Below are positions 17,049 through 25,576 of a DNA stretch of 64,000 nt, piece after piece. The stretch is from assembly GCF_001468465.1 (NCBI RefSeq), contig NZ_LNSA01000023.1, positions 1 through 64,000 on the forward strand, read 5' to 3'. The DNA is from Sphingopyxis sp. H115. Lineage in GTDB: Bacteria > Pseudomonadota > Alphaproteobacteria > Sphingomonadales > Sphingomonadaceae. The notes beneath the pieces were generated by a model, which had not been told where the DNA came from, did no database searches, and saw nothing but the letters and a program-made list of their open reading frames with translations. The position numbers and the translations under genes were made by a program. Each line of letters starts with the position of its first letter. The stretch's first letter is position 1.

Positions 17049-18051
17049 AACACATCGCTATGAGCAAGATCAGCTCCGCCGCGAGGCCGGCGAATGGTTC
17101 GTTATCATGAACGATGAGAATGTGAGTGAGGAAGACGAGCGGGAATTTAAGCGATGGCTCGCGCGTGGTGCGCTGCATCGCGCGACCTATAATCGCATCG
17201 CTGGCCTTCATTCCGCCGGCAAGCGCGTCGATTGGGAAAACCTGCCGCCGCCCAAGCCGGTGCGCGGGACGGCCAAACGCGTCTGGATCACCGTAATCGG
17301 ATGCATGGCGCTCATAGGCTTCGTCGCATGGCGCGCGAGCGGAGCACCAGCCTTCTGGCCGGAAGCGGATACGACACAAATGGCGCAGGGCCACGCGGAC
17401 GCATCGCTCCAATATTCGACCGAAGCTGGCGAGGTGCGCGAGTTTTCACTTCCGGATGGGTCTCGCCTGACCTTGGACGGTGACACCACGATCCGAGCAT
17501 GGTTTCGATCTGGCGAGCGCCGTCTACGACTAGGCCGCGGCCGAGCGCGCTTCGATGTCGCGCACGAAGAACGTCCGTTTGTCGTTGACGCGGGCGACAG
17601 CGAGATCGTTGCCGTGGGAACTGTCTTTGACGTAGCTTTTCGCGACAAGCGCACGGTGGAGATTCATCTCCTGCGGGGCGCCATTGACGTTCGCCGAGCG
17701 CAGTCGGCAGGGAAGGCTGAACCGATCCGGCTCGAGCCAGGTGACGAGCTCCGCTATGCGATCGAAGGTTCGGGCAACTCGGCAAGTGTTCAAAAACGAG
17801 GAACGGAAGCCGACTGGACGGAGGGCGTGTCCGAAGCGCAGGAAGCGCGCGTTGCAGATCTCATAGCCAGAGTGAACAATCGATCAGCGACTAAAATCTA
17901 CCTTGAAGACCCCGCCATCGCGCCGCGCATCGTGTCTGGGCTAAACGGGATCGATGACCCGGAATTGCTCGCTGAGAATCTGTCGAATCTTTACGATCTG
18001 CAGATAACGCGGAGCGGGAACCGCATTATTTTAGGCGATCCGCAGAAATAA
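17041..18051 (+). CDS. FecR-type anti-sigma factor
   Basis: 336 residues. Cytoplasmic N terminus with the FecR_N-like E-A-G-E-W-F-V and E-F-K-R-W-L motifs, one membrane segment about 81-97, and a periplasmic FecR domain (S-L-P-D-G-S-R-L-T-L-D, then R-R-L-R-L-G-R-G-R-A-R-F-D-V). The periplasmic part would contact the STN domain of the receptor at 18144 and the cytoplasmic part the sigma factor at 16500. A D-L-Q-I-T-R-S-G-N C-terminal segment resembles a second secretin/STN-like fold. Gap to the receptor gene is 92 bp. Confidence 0.88.
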   Translation: MAETHRYEQDQLRREAGEWFVIMNDENVSEEDEREFKRWLARGALHRATYNRIAGLHSAGKRVDWENLPPPKPVRGTAKRVWITVIGCMALIGFVAWRASGAPAFWPEADTTQMAQGHADASLQYSTEAGEVREFSLPDGSRLTLDGDTTIRAWFRSGERRLRLGRGRARFDVAHEERPFVVDAGDSEIVAVGTVFDVAFRDKRTVEIHLLRGAIDVRRAQSAGKAEPIRLEPGDELRYAIEGSGNSASVQKRGTEADWTEGVSEAQEARVADLIARVNNRSATKIYLEDPAIAPRIVSGLNGIDDPELLAENLSNLYDLQITRSGNRIILGDPQK

Positions 18052-18143
18052 CGCTTCCTTCGACTACCCTGCGCAGCGTGCGCAACGCTCATACCCTGTA
18101 GGCACGGGCAAGAACTCGCCTGGCTGTACTGAGGGGAGAGTCC

Positions 18144-20714
18144 ATGCAATTTCGTTACAGCGTGGCGGGCTTCGTGCTCGCCGCGACCACCAGCTTTGTG
18201 CCGGTTGCTTCAGCGATCGCTGCTGAGTCCGCCATCACCGCCAGCTATGATCTTCCTGCCCAGGATCTGTCTTCCGCGCTGAATACAGTGCGCCGAATTT
18301 CCGGCACAAACATCGTCTTCGACAATGAAGACGTCCGACAGCGAAAGGCGCCGCGGTTGGCGGGAAACTTCACTCCTGAGGAAGCCGTCAGGCGTCTGAT
18401 CGAGGGATCCGGTCTGGTCGTCCGAAATACGAAAAGTGCGATTATAATCGGCCGGGCCGGTACACCGCGTTCTCCGGACCAAGTCGAGACAGCCGAGCAG
18501 GAGATCACCGTTACGGGATCGCGCATCAAAGGCGCGCGACTTGCATCGCCCGAGATCAGAATTGATCGCGGCGATATTCAGCGAGCCGGGTTTGGTGATC
18601 TTGGCGAAGCCGTGAGATCGATCCCGCAAAATTTCGGCGGGGGCCAAAACCCGGGGGTCGGGAAGGGCGCTCGCTCTGGTGCAAATACTAACGATAATGT
18701 GACCGGAGGTTCCGCCGTCAACTTGCGCGGCCTCGGAGCCGATGCAACGCTCACCCTTCTGAACGGTCACAGATTGTCTTTTGGGGGTTCGGCGCAGGGC
18801 ATCGATATTTCCGGTATCCCGACTGAAGCCATCGAGCGCGTCGAAATCATTCCTGACGGCTCATCGGCGCTTTATGGTTCCGATGCGGTGGCTGGCGTCG
18901 TGAACGTCATTTTGCGGCGTTCCTTTGACGGCGTTACCGCTAACGCGCGCGTCGGCACGGCAACCGATGGAGGCGGCACTTCGCAGCTTTATCAGATCGT
19001 GGCTGGCAAGCAGTGGCAGAGCGGTAACCTGCTCGTCGCATATGGTTTTCGCCGAAATGAGGAGGTGGATGCAGAGGATCGGGACTATACCAACTATCTC
19101 CCGGAACCTTATCCGCTGATCAAAGGGCAGCGCGTGCACTCCGCGCTCGTAAGCGGGTCACAAAGCCTGTTCGATGATGTGCGCTTCAGTCTCGACGCTA
19201 CCTTCGTGGATCGGGCCATGGACGGGAGCTACAACACGAATAACATCCTTAGCGTCTCCCATACGACCGATCGCTCGCTTTCGATCAGCCCGTCTCTGAC
19301 CATCCCCGTCGATGACAACTGGTCGCTTTCGGTCGCGAGCACCTATGCGAGAAGTCGGAATCGGCGCCAAACCGCGTCGTCATCGAACGGCACCGTATTC
19401 CTCCGCGAAGACTTTTGTTACTGCCATTCGCTCCACGCCGTTGAAGCCTATCTGGAAGGCTCAGCGCTGTCGTTGCCCGCAGGGGATGTGCGGGCGGTGC
19501 TGGGCGCCGGCTACCGGAAAAATCGCTATCGCGTTCACGGGAGATCGTCGGCGAACGGAGATCAATTCGTCACAACTGGAGGGGATCAGAGCGATACCTA
19601 CGCATTCGGCGAAATCCAGATCCCGGTCATTTCAGGGCTGAACGAAACGGCATTCGCAAAGGCACTGACGATCTCGGTAGCCGGCCGCTACGACCGGTAC
19701 AATTATAGCGGTAGCGTCACAACGCCGAAGATCGGCCTGATTTACAGCCCAAATAATGCCGTCGACCTGAAATTCTCCTGGGGGCGTTCGTTCAAAGCTC
19801 CCACCCTCGCGTCCATTTATCAGACGCAATATGCGTACCTCCTTCCGCTGACATATTTTGGGAGGAGCGACGCTGCACCAGATGAATCAGCCCTCTATCT
19901 TGATGGCGGTTCCACATCATTGCGGCCGGAGCGAGCCACAACCTGGACTGCGACGGTCGCCTTTCACCCCAAGTCGTTGCCGGGGCTTAACGCGGACCTG
20001 TCCTACTTCCGGGTGAAATATATCGACCGTGTTCGCACTCCAATCGGGTTTTACCCCGAAGCACTCAGTCCGAATTATGCGAACTATGTCACACTGAATC
20101 CCAGCGAAGTGGCGCTCCAGGCAGCCATCAATGGCGCGTCCGGCGGCTTCCTCAATTATACCGCCGGGGCCTACGACCCGGCGTCGGTCCTGTACCTCAT
20201 CGACAACAGAAATATGAATGTCGCGGCGCAAAAAATCGAGGGCGTGGATGTCAATTTGTCCTATCGCCTGGATCTGCACGACGGCGCGCTGGTCACAGCG
20301 TTGAATGGCAGTTGGCTTCGCAGCCGCCAGAAGAACGGATCAGCTTTCCCCTATTTTGACCTTGCCGGAACGATCTGGAACCCACCCCATTTTCGATCGC
20401 GCGCCAGTGTCGGTTGGGAAGGGAATTCCGCCGAAGCATTCGTCTATTTCAACTATATTGGAGGCGTCGAAGATCGTCGTGCGGCGCTCCCGATTGACGG
20501 GCGATCAATGTTCACCGTCGATCTTTCGCTCAGCTATCGAACGTCCACTTCCGGCGGCTTTCCGAACGGTTTCCGTATCGGTCTCAGCGTCGAGAATCTG
20601 TTCGACAAGCGGCCCCCCTATTTGGCGCCGGCACCCTTCACGGAACCCTATGACTCGACCAATTATTCCCCAATGGGGCGCTTTGTCGCGTTGTCGCTAT
20701 CGCAGTCTTTCTAA
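18144..20714 (+). CDS. TonB-dependent receptor with STN signalling domain (lasso locus)
   Basis: 856 residues from ATG 18144 (GAGGGGAGAG upstream). Signal peptide of about 28 residues (A-I-A-A-E-S cleavage area), an STN domain at about 33-105 (Y-D-L-P-A-Q-D-L-S-S-A-L), a plug (I-T-V-T-G-S-R-I, then N-L-R-G-L-G-A-D-A-T-L), and a 22-strand-type barrel ending in aromatic F. The STN domain marks a transducing receptor acting through FecR. In known lasso loci such receptors bind or import the peptide. The stop shares its last base with the start of the peptidase gene, so translation is coupled. Confidence 0.9.
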   Translation: MQFRYSVAGFVLAATTSFVPVASAIAAESAITASYDLPAQDLSSALNTVRRISGTNIVFDNEDVRQRKAPRLAGNFTPEEAVRRLIEGSGLVVRNTKSAIIIGRAGTPRSPDQVETAEQEITVTGSRIKGARLASPEIRIDRGDIQRAGFGDLGEAVRSIPQNFGGGQNPGVGKGARSGANTNDNVTGGSAVNLRGLGADATLTLLNGHRLSFGGSAQGIDISGIPTEAIERVEIIPDGSSALYGSDAVAGVVNVILRRSFDGVTANARVGTATDGGGTSQLYQIVAGKQWQSGNLLVAYGFRRNEEVDAEDRDYTNYLPEPYPLIKGQRVHSALVSGSQSLFDDVRFSLDATFVDRAMDGSYNTNNILSVSHTTDRSLSISPSLTIPVDDNWSLSVASTYARSRNRRQTASSSNGTVFLREDFCYCHSLHAVEAYLEGSALSLPAGDVRAVLGAGYRKNRYRVHGRSSANGDQFVTTGGDQSDTYAFGEIQIPVISGLNETAFAKALTISVAGRYDRYNYSGSVTTPKIGLIYSPNNAVDLKFSWGRSFKAPTLASIYQTQYAYLLPLTYFGRSDAAPDESALYLDGGSTSLRPERATTWTATVAFHPKSLPGLNADLSYFRVKYIDRVRTPIGFYPEALSPNYANYVTLNPSEVALQAAINGASGGFLNYTAGAYDPASVLYLIDNRNMNVAAQKIEGVDVNLSYRLDLHDGALVTALNGSWLRSRQKNGSAFPYFDLAGTIWNPPHFRSRASVGWEGNSAEAFVYFNYIGGVEDRRAALPIDGRSMFTVDLSLSYRTSTSGGFPNGFRIGLSVENLFDKRPPYLAPAPFTEPYDSTNYSPMGRFVALSLSQSF

Positions 20715-22840
20715 TGGCCCTCGTCATGGAATGCATCGCGCGGCGATCGGCGAACCGCGCGTTCACGTTAATTTTCCTTACTACCGCAGCGCTGCCGGGT
20801 GCGGCTTTCTCACAAGCTGCGCCGCTGCCACCGACGGCGCCCGCTCTGCAAGTTGTGGCTACGAATGCGACCGGCGTCGACTTGCAATCAGCGAGGGACA
20901 CAAGCCCGTCATGTCCGACGATAGTTCCTCCGGTCGCATCGCAATCGATAGCACGAAGTGTGGAGGCGGATGATATCATTCGCCTCCGCGATTTCGGAAA
21001 GATGGATGCGTCTGAGGCAGACCCGGGCGGCTTTGCTGTGTCGCCCGACGGAAGATATCTGGCAATCCAGCTTCGACAGGCGGACCCCGTCTCCAACAGC
21101 TACTGCCAAGCCCTGCTGATTTATGATCTCGGCAATGTTCGAACTGCGCCGCGCATTGTCGACATGGGCGGCGACTACGTGCGCCGGACGATTACGCTCT
21201 ACGGTCTCGAGGGCTTCCCCACCGGCACTCCGGAACCTTTGACGCCGAAATGGTCAAAAGATGGCAAGTGGCTGGCCTTCCTGAAACGAGAAGAAGGAAT
21301 CACGCGACTTTTCGTGACCGCGCTGTCCGAAGGTGGCACGAGAAGTATCTCTGACGGGCGTTTCGACGTCGCCGACTTCGCCTGGTCAGATGACGCATCG
21401 CAGTTGCGCTATCGACAACGGGAAAATCACGCCGCTGCCATAGAACGACTGCAAACCGAGGGGCGAAGCGGTTTCCAATTCGACGAGCGATTTTGGCCGC
21501 TTGCCGAGCTCACGCCATATCCACGCGAGACACCTGCGGAAGTCGAACGTTTTGTCATGATCGGAGAGGCCGATACGTTCGGTGGGTCCGGCAGTGCATC
21601 ACAGCAGGATAGAATGGCGGAGGAGGCAGGCCGCGCTCCGACGCGCAAAGGCGCCGCTGTTGCGATCATCGACCATCGACAACTCGCGGCGAGGGTCGGC
21701 GACAAAAATATAGTTTGCCAATTTAAGGAATGCGCCCGCGTCGCAGCGGCATGGACGGTTCCGGGAGCCGACGAAATTGTCTTCATGCGCCGAGAAGGGT
21801 TCGCCGCAGCGCGAACCGGCATTTATCGATGGGCTCTGGGTGAGAACAAGCTGACGAATATCCTCACAACAGACGACGCGATCCGCGGATGTGATTTTCA
21901 ACTCCTTTTGGTTTGCGCCCGAGAAGCTTCTCTTCAACCCCGCGACATCGTTGAAATCGATCTGAGGTCGGGAAAAATCCATCAACTTATCGAGCTCAAC
22001 CCCGAATGGATCGCGCGCAGGCTCGGAACAGTGACCCGCCTGCGTTGGACCAACAAATATGGAATCGAAACGTTTGGCGATCTCGTGCTTCCACCGGACG
22101 CTCGGCACGATGAGCGTTTGCCACTTGTTGTCGTGCAGTACAGCAGTCGCGGCTTTCTCAGAGGCGGAACTGGCGACGAATATCCGATTCAGGCTATCGC
22201 GGCGAAAGGCTTTGCCGTCCTGAGTTTTGACCGTCCGCTCGACTACCGGACCGCGATGTCTCGCGCCGACCGATCGGTATCCCGACGGCACATCGCGAAC
22301 GCGTGGACCGATCGTGCGAGCGTTCACGATTCTCTTATGCGCGGAATCAAGCTGGCGGCTGACACGCACCCGATCGATGCCGACCATATCGCGATCACGG
22401 GACTCAGCGATGGCGCGTCCACCGCGACATATGCGCTAATCCATGCCGATATATTCTCGCTGGCGCTCATTAGCTCATGCTGTGAAGACCCGAGCATTTT
22501 GGAGACCGGTGTTGGGGAAGCCTATGCGAGCATTTTGCGCACGAATGAATATCCACTGCCTTGGGAACAGCACAAATCGAGTTGGAAGCGCGTCAGTCTC
22601 GCGATGAACGCAAGCCGCGTGTGCGCGAAGATTATAATTCAGAGCGCGGATCGGGAAGCGCGCCTGGCCACTGCCTCCCTTCGGGCGCTGCGGCAATTCG
22701 GCCGTGATGTGACAATGTTCATTTTCCCCGATGAGTATCATGTGAAATGGCAGCCGGTTCATCGTCAGGCCGTTTTCAGACGAACGCTCATGGAACTCGA
22801 CGACTGGCGGCGATTGCCTAAGGCGCGGTGTTCAAGGTGA
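20714..22840 (+). CDS. S9-family lasso-peptide isopeptidase candidate
   Basis: 708 residues. An N-terminal signal peptide (about 15-34, A-A-F-S-Q-A) predicts periplasmic location. The C-terminal prolyl-oligopeptidase-type hydrolase has Ser565 in G-L-S-D-G, Asp646 in Q-S-A-D-R and His676 in D-E-Y-H; the middle is a predicted beta-propeller (repeated W-S-x-D segments). Proteobacterial lasso loci of the astexin type encode such enzymes, which hydrolyse the isopeptide bond of the cognate lasso peptide. Coupled to the receptor gene by a 1-bp overlap (TAATG), it probably acts on imported peptide. Its 3' end overlaps the convergent cyclase gene by 23 bp. Confidence 0.88.
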   Translation: MALVMECIARRSANRAFTLIFLTTAALPGAAFSQAAPLPPTAPALQVVATNATGVDLQSARDTSPSCPTIVPPVASQSIARSVEADDIIRLRDFGKMDASEADPGGFAVSPDGRYLAIQLRQADPVSNSYCQALLIYDLGNVRTAPRIVDMGGDYVRRTITLYGLEGFPTGTPEPLTPKWSKDGKWLAFLKREEGITRLFVTALSEGGTRSISDGRFDVADFAWSDDASQLRYRQRENHAAAIERLQTEGRSGFQFDERFWPLAELTPYPRETPAEVERFVMIGEADTFGGSGSASQQDRMAEEAGRAPTRKGAAVAIIDHRQLAARVGDKNIVCQFKECARVAAAWTVPGADEIVFMRREGFAAARTGIYRWALGENKLTNILTTDDAIRGCDFQLLLVCAREASLQPRDIVEIDLRSGKIHQLIELNPEWIARRLGTVTRLRWTNKYGIETFGDLVLPPDARHDERLPLVVVQYSSRGFLRGGTGDEYPIQAIAAKGFAVLSFDRPLDYRTAMSRADRSVSRRHIANAWTDRASVHDSLMRGIKLAADTHPIDADHIAITGLSDGASTATYALIHADIFSLALISSCCEDPSILETGVGEAYASILRTNEYPLPWEQHKSSWKRVSLAMNASRVCAKIIIQSADREARLATASLRALRQFGRDVTMFIFPDEYHVKWQPVHRQAVFRRTLMELDDWRRLPKARCSR

Positions 22841-24596
22841 CTTGCGGCGATGCTCTGCACCAAGCCTCGACGTCGCACAGGCGGAGAATTCGTCCCATAT
22901 CATTCACGCCAAATGTCAGGTCGTCCTTCAGCTGCTGTTCGATCATGCTGCGATCAAGAATACCCGCGCCGCTGAGTAGTCCGTCCATCAGCATTTCGCG
23001 AATGAGAACTCGTCGCTCGCGCAGCATCTGCAATTGAAACTGGCCGAGGCCTCCTTTTGAGATCCGCCATGCGACTTTGGCGGGAAGATCCCGCTCCATG
23101 GCTCGGCGGGCTATGTAACGACTTCGCCCCCGGCCGACCCAAAGCCAAGTCGGTATGCGTAGGCAAGTCTCGACAAGGGGCTGCGACAATAGGGGAAATA
23201 TCCCCTTCATCAAATCGGAGCGCCGATAACCATTCATGTTATAGCAGCTGTTGTATAGTCCATGAACATGTTCAACCTTTCCGGGAAGCGGTCGGTTTTT
23301 TGGCGGAGGCCACGGCAGCCCAGGTGGCGATTCATTGGATGGAAGATCTTTGGAAAGAAATGCATCATTCGCGCGCCAGTTGGCGTGGTGCTTGCCTTTC
23401 CATCCCTTCCTGATCGCCTTCCAGCCGAGATCCCACGCGTTGCACTGATTTGCACGCGCCACCTCAAAGACGGTTCGTGCAAAATTTGGACTCGGACCTT
23501 TCGCTCGAAGGGTGTCCGCCGCGGGTCCGGAACTCTGCAGATGGCAGAATACGGCGTCGCCGCCCTGACCGTTGACAAATGTGTCGATCGACCGGTCCGT
23601 TGCCATTTCGAGGGAGATGCGATCGGTTTCTTGAACAAAGGACCGCGAGTGGGGTCGGGGCAAGTGCGGCCGCGCCGAATGAAGAAGATCTGGTCTTCGA
23701 TGATCAGGCGCACCCTCGTCCAGGGAGATATGTAAGTGGCTGGCTACGCTTCTTGCAAAATTCCTCTCGTCCCCATCGTTTCCTTCGCTGAACATCGTGA
23801 TCGCGTGAATTTCACGCCCAGCAGTGGCGGACCCCGCCGCGATTATCGACGAATCCAAGCCCCCTGAAAGATCGAGGGCGTAAAACCGTCCGCGCGGCAT
23901 CTGCGCTCCGATGCAGCGAAGAATTTCCCGGCGAACAAGTTCCATGGCTTCATCTGGATCGGTGATCAGGACGTCGGGATTGGTGAACTTCCAAGGGTCC
24001 CAGTGAAAACTGGCCTCAAGCGCCGGTGGGGCTTCAAACTTGATCGATTCTCCACACCTGATCTCGGAAACTCCGGAGAGGCATGTGGATGACATGCTGA
24101 GATTATCCCAAATCAGATGTCTGGCGACTGATTCCCAGTTTATCGACGGCGGGCGCCTTGCCATTTCCAGCAATAGCCTTGTGTCCGAGGCAACAACGAG
24201 GACTCCGCCCTCGACTATGTAATAGGCATTGATGCTACAGAATGGGGATCGTTCGCAGGTGATCACGCCGTTGGACAAACTGGCCAGGACGATATAGGAA
24301 CCCCAATATTCATTGTTCAAATGGCCGCCTCGATACGCCGCCGTGACACGCGCCCCTTCGTCGATGTTCTTTCCAAATGCGCGCGACGGGACATGCCGGC
24401 AGAAGACGTCGCCAACGACGACGCCAGTGCCATCGGTGAGGTGGTTGATTTCCAACCCGCTGTCGGAATAGACGACAAGGCGTTCGTCACGATGGGTCAC
24501 GCTCAGCCCCGACTGATGAGCTATTTCATCCAAATGTAGGTCGAGGGCGCATGGGACCTGGGTCGGCGAGCTGACGGCTAAGAATCTGCCGATCAT
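22818..24596 (-). CDS. lasso peptide cyclase (asparagine-synthetase-like, C protein)
   Basis: 592 residues. The N-terminal half resembles a degenerate glutamine-amidotransferase domain (F-C-S-I-N-A-Y-Y segment at 119-126) without the N-terminal catalytic Cys, as usual for lasso C proteins. The synthetase domain carries the ATP-pyrophosphatase motif S-G-G-L-D-S-S at residues 244-250. The enzyme adenylates the acceptor Asp or Glu side chain and closes the macrolactam with the N-terminal Gly. It starts inside the B stop codon (ATGA overlap), so B and C are translationally coupled. Confidence 0.92.
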   Translation of the reverse strand: MIGRFLAVSSPTQVPCALDLHLDEIAHQSGLSVTHRDERLVVYSDSGLEINHLTDGTGVVVGDVFCRHVPSRAFGKNIDEGARVTAAYRGGHLNNEYWGSYIVLASLSNGVITCERSPFCSINAYYIVEGGVLVVASDTRLLLEMARRPPSINWESVARHLIWDNLSMSSTCLSGVSEIRCGESIKFEAPPALEASFHWDPWKFTNPDVLITDPDEAMELVRREILRCIGAQMPRGRFYALDLSGGLDSSIIAAGSATAGREIHAITMFSEGNDGDERNFARSVASHLHISLDEGAPDHRRPDLLHSARPHLPRPHSRSFVQETDRISLEMATDRSIDTFVNGQGGDAVFCHLQSSGPAADTLRAKGPSPNFARTVFEVARANQCNAWDLGWKAIRKGWKGKHHANWRANDAFLSKDLPSNESPPGLPWPPPKNRPLPGKVEHVHGLYNSCYNMNGYRRSDLMKGIFPLLSQPLVETCLRIPTWLWVGRGRSRYIARRAMERDLPAKVAWRISKGGLGQFQLQMLRERRVLIREMLMDGLLSGAGILDRSMIEQQLKDDLTFGVNDMGRILRLCDVEAWCRASPQVTLNTAP

Positions 24597-25240
24597 CGCA
24601 CTGCTCTGATAGGTTCGAAGGGGCCGACCATTTCGATCGTATCGTTGAGGATGAGGTCATCATCCTGAAGCCAGCAATGGGCTTCGAATGGATGAAGCCG
24701 AACACCGAAAACCAGTGTGCTCTCATACCCGTTTTGGGCCAAAAGATGCTGAAGGCCGATTGAACGGAGCAGGCAGCGATCCCTCCTGATCGCAAACCGT
24801 TCTACATATTCGAATGCTGATATCAGACCGCTGCGGTTTGACGCCGGAGGGCCTTCTGTCTGGGCGATCATGTTCTTGCGTTGCACCCACCACAGCAATT
24901 CATCGAATCCGCGCAGTGCAATGGTGAATCGTGCGCTGGCGAGAGATCTGAATGCCGATGCAATTTGCCGGCCGGATGGCGAACGCATATCGAATTCCGC
25001 GGAATGTTCACGAGCTGGGCGAGTAATTGCGCAGCAGGAACTACGGGCTCCTTCCGCATTGGAGTTCAACCAGTGGCGATCCTCAATCAGGCGCCGAAGG
25101 CTCGGTTGCAGTGAATCAACGTCTCCTCTTCCGAGGGCAGACGCAGCCTCCTTTTCCAAGCGTGAATATCGATTTGCGAGGACATCCAGAAAGACGACCT
25201 GACCATCGATTTCGCAGCTCGAAACCCACGAAGGAAGCAT
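24593..25240 (-). CDS. lasso leader peptidase with fused recognition domain (B protein)
   Basis: 215 residues from ATG 25240; an upstream in-frame ATG at 25297 lies in the hairpin and would add residues encoded by it, so it is unlikely. Residues 1-65 are a PqqD-like leader-recognition element (E-I-D-G-Q-V-V-F-L-D, then Y-S-R-L). Residues 140-210 are the transglutaminase-like protease with Cys156 (R-D-R-C-L-L-R-S), His188 (F-E-A-H-C-W) and Asp200 (I-L-N-D). The fused B1-B2 form is typical of proteobacterial lasso loci. It removes the leader before cyclisation by C. Confidence 0.9.
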   Translation of the reverse strand: MLPSWVSSCEIDGQVVFLDVLANRYSRLEKEAASALGRGDVDSLQPSLRRLIEDRHWLNSNAEGARSSCCAITRPAREHSAEFDMRSPSGRQIASAFRSLASARFTIALRGFDELLWWVQRKNMIAQTEGPPASNRSGLISAFEYVERFAIRRDRCLLRSIGLQHLLAQNGYESTLVFGVRLHPFEAHCWLQDDDLILNDTIEMVGPFEPIRAVR

Positions 25241-25262
25241 GAGTGACGCCTTGGCGGAAAAA

Positions 25263-25294
25263 GCCGGCCGGGAATTTATCCATTCCCGGCCGGC
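25263..25294 (-). terminator. strong hairpin between lasso precursor and B genes
   Basis: GCCGGCCGGGAAT pairs perfectly over 13 bp with ATTCCCGGCCGGC around a six-base loop. On the minus strand it is followed by TTTTT. It starts 6 bp after the precursor stop codon and ends 22 bp before the B start, so it should act as an attenuator and 3' stabiliser of the precursor mRNA. Confidence 0.85.
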
Positions 25295-25300
25295 CATTGA

Positions 25301-25438
25301 TCAGTCGACGACGATGCCGAGCGGCTGGCGCGGCTGCACACCGTCCGGCGCGATGTTTTCGTTCGACCCGTGGGTCTCTTCGGTGACGGTGCCGAGGTCG
25401 ATCAGTTCAGCGTCGCGATAGTTCGGTTCCTTGTCCAT
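25301..25438 (-). CDS. lasso peptide precursor (A protein)
   Basis: 45 codons from ATG 25438, with AAGGAG 6 bases upstream. Too short for ordinary gene calling. The leader (residues 1-23) starts M-D-K-E-P-N-Y and ends T-E-E-T-H, with the conserved Thr at the penultimate position (Thr22). The core begins at Gly24 with G-S-N-E-N-I-A-P-D and ends P-L-G-I-V-V-D (residue 45), 22 residues in all. Gly24 and Asp32 would form a nine-residue macrolactam; Glu27 is too close to be the acceptor. The Asp-ending tail recalls astexin-2/-3, but the sequence is otherwise unfamiliar to me. Arg37 or the paired Gln/Pro region could serve as plug. Ring size and processing site are predictions. Confidence 0.88.
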   Translation of the reverse strand: MDKEPNYRDAELIDLGTVTEETHGSNENIAPDGVQPRQPLGIVVD

Positions 25439-25492
25439 GATAGTCTCCTTTCCCGCCGCACAAATGCGACACCGAAAGAATCCCAGTTTCAG

Positions 25493-25521
25493 AGGATATA
25501 TCCAAACATATATGTTCTGAA
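25493..25521 (-). promoter_or_regulatory. candidate precursor promoter overlapped by two palindromes
   Basis: Two adjacent perfect palindromes, GGATATATCC (25494..25503) and AACATATATGTT (25505..25516), lie 55-80 bp before the precursor start. A weak TTCAGA-N17-TATCCT promoter on the minus strand overlaps both. They are plausible operators for the GntR-type regulator encoded just upstream. Confidence 0.45.
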
Positions 25522-25576
25522 TCTGAAGCTATATATGGAAGGGGCGAACCCCGGTATCGGCATTCTTGAGGCCGCC

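Noticed and set aside
24593-25297. Longer start for the lasso B protein at 25297
   Set aside because: The added residues are encoded by the precursor-B hairpin; the start at 25240 fits the family.
25239-25421. 60-codon plus-strand open frame over the lasso precursor
   Set aside because: Antisense to the precursor; the minus frame has ribosome site, leader Thr and core Gly/Asp in the right places.
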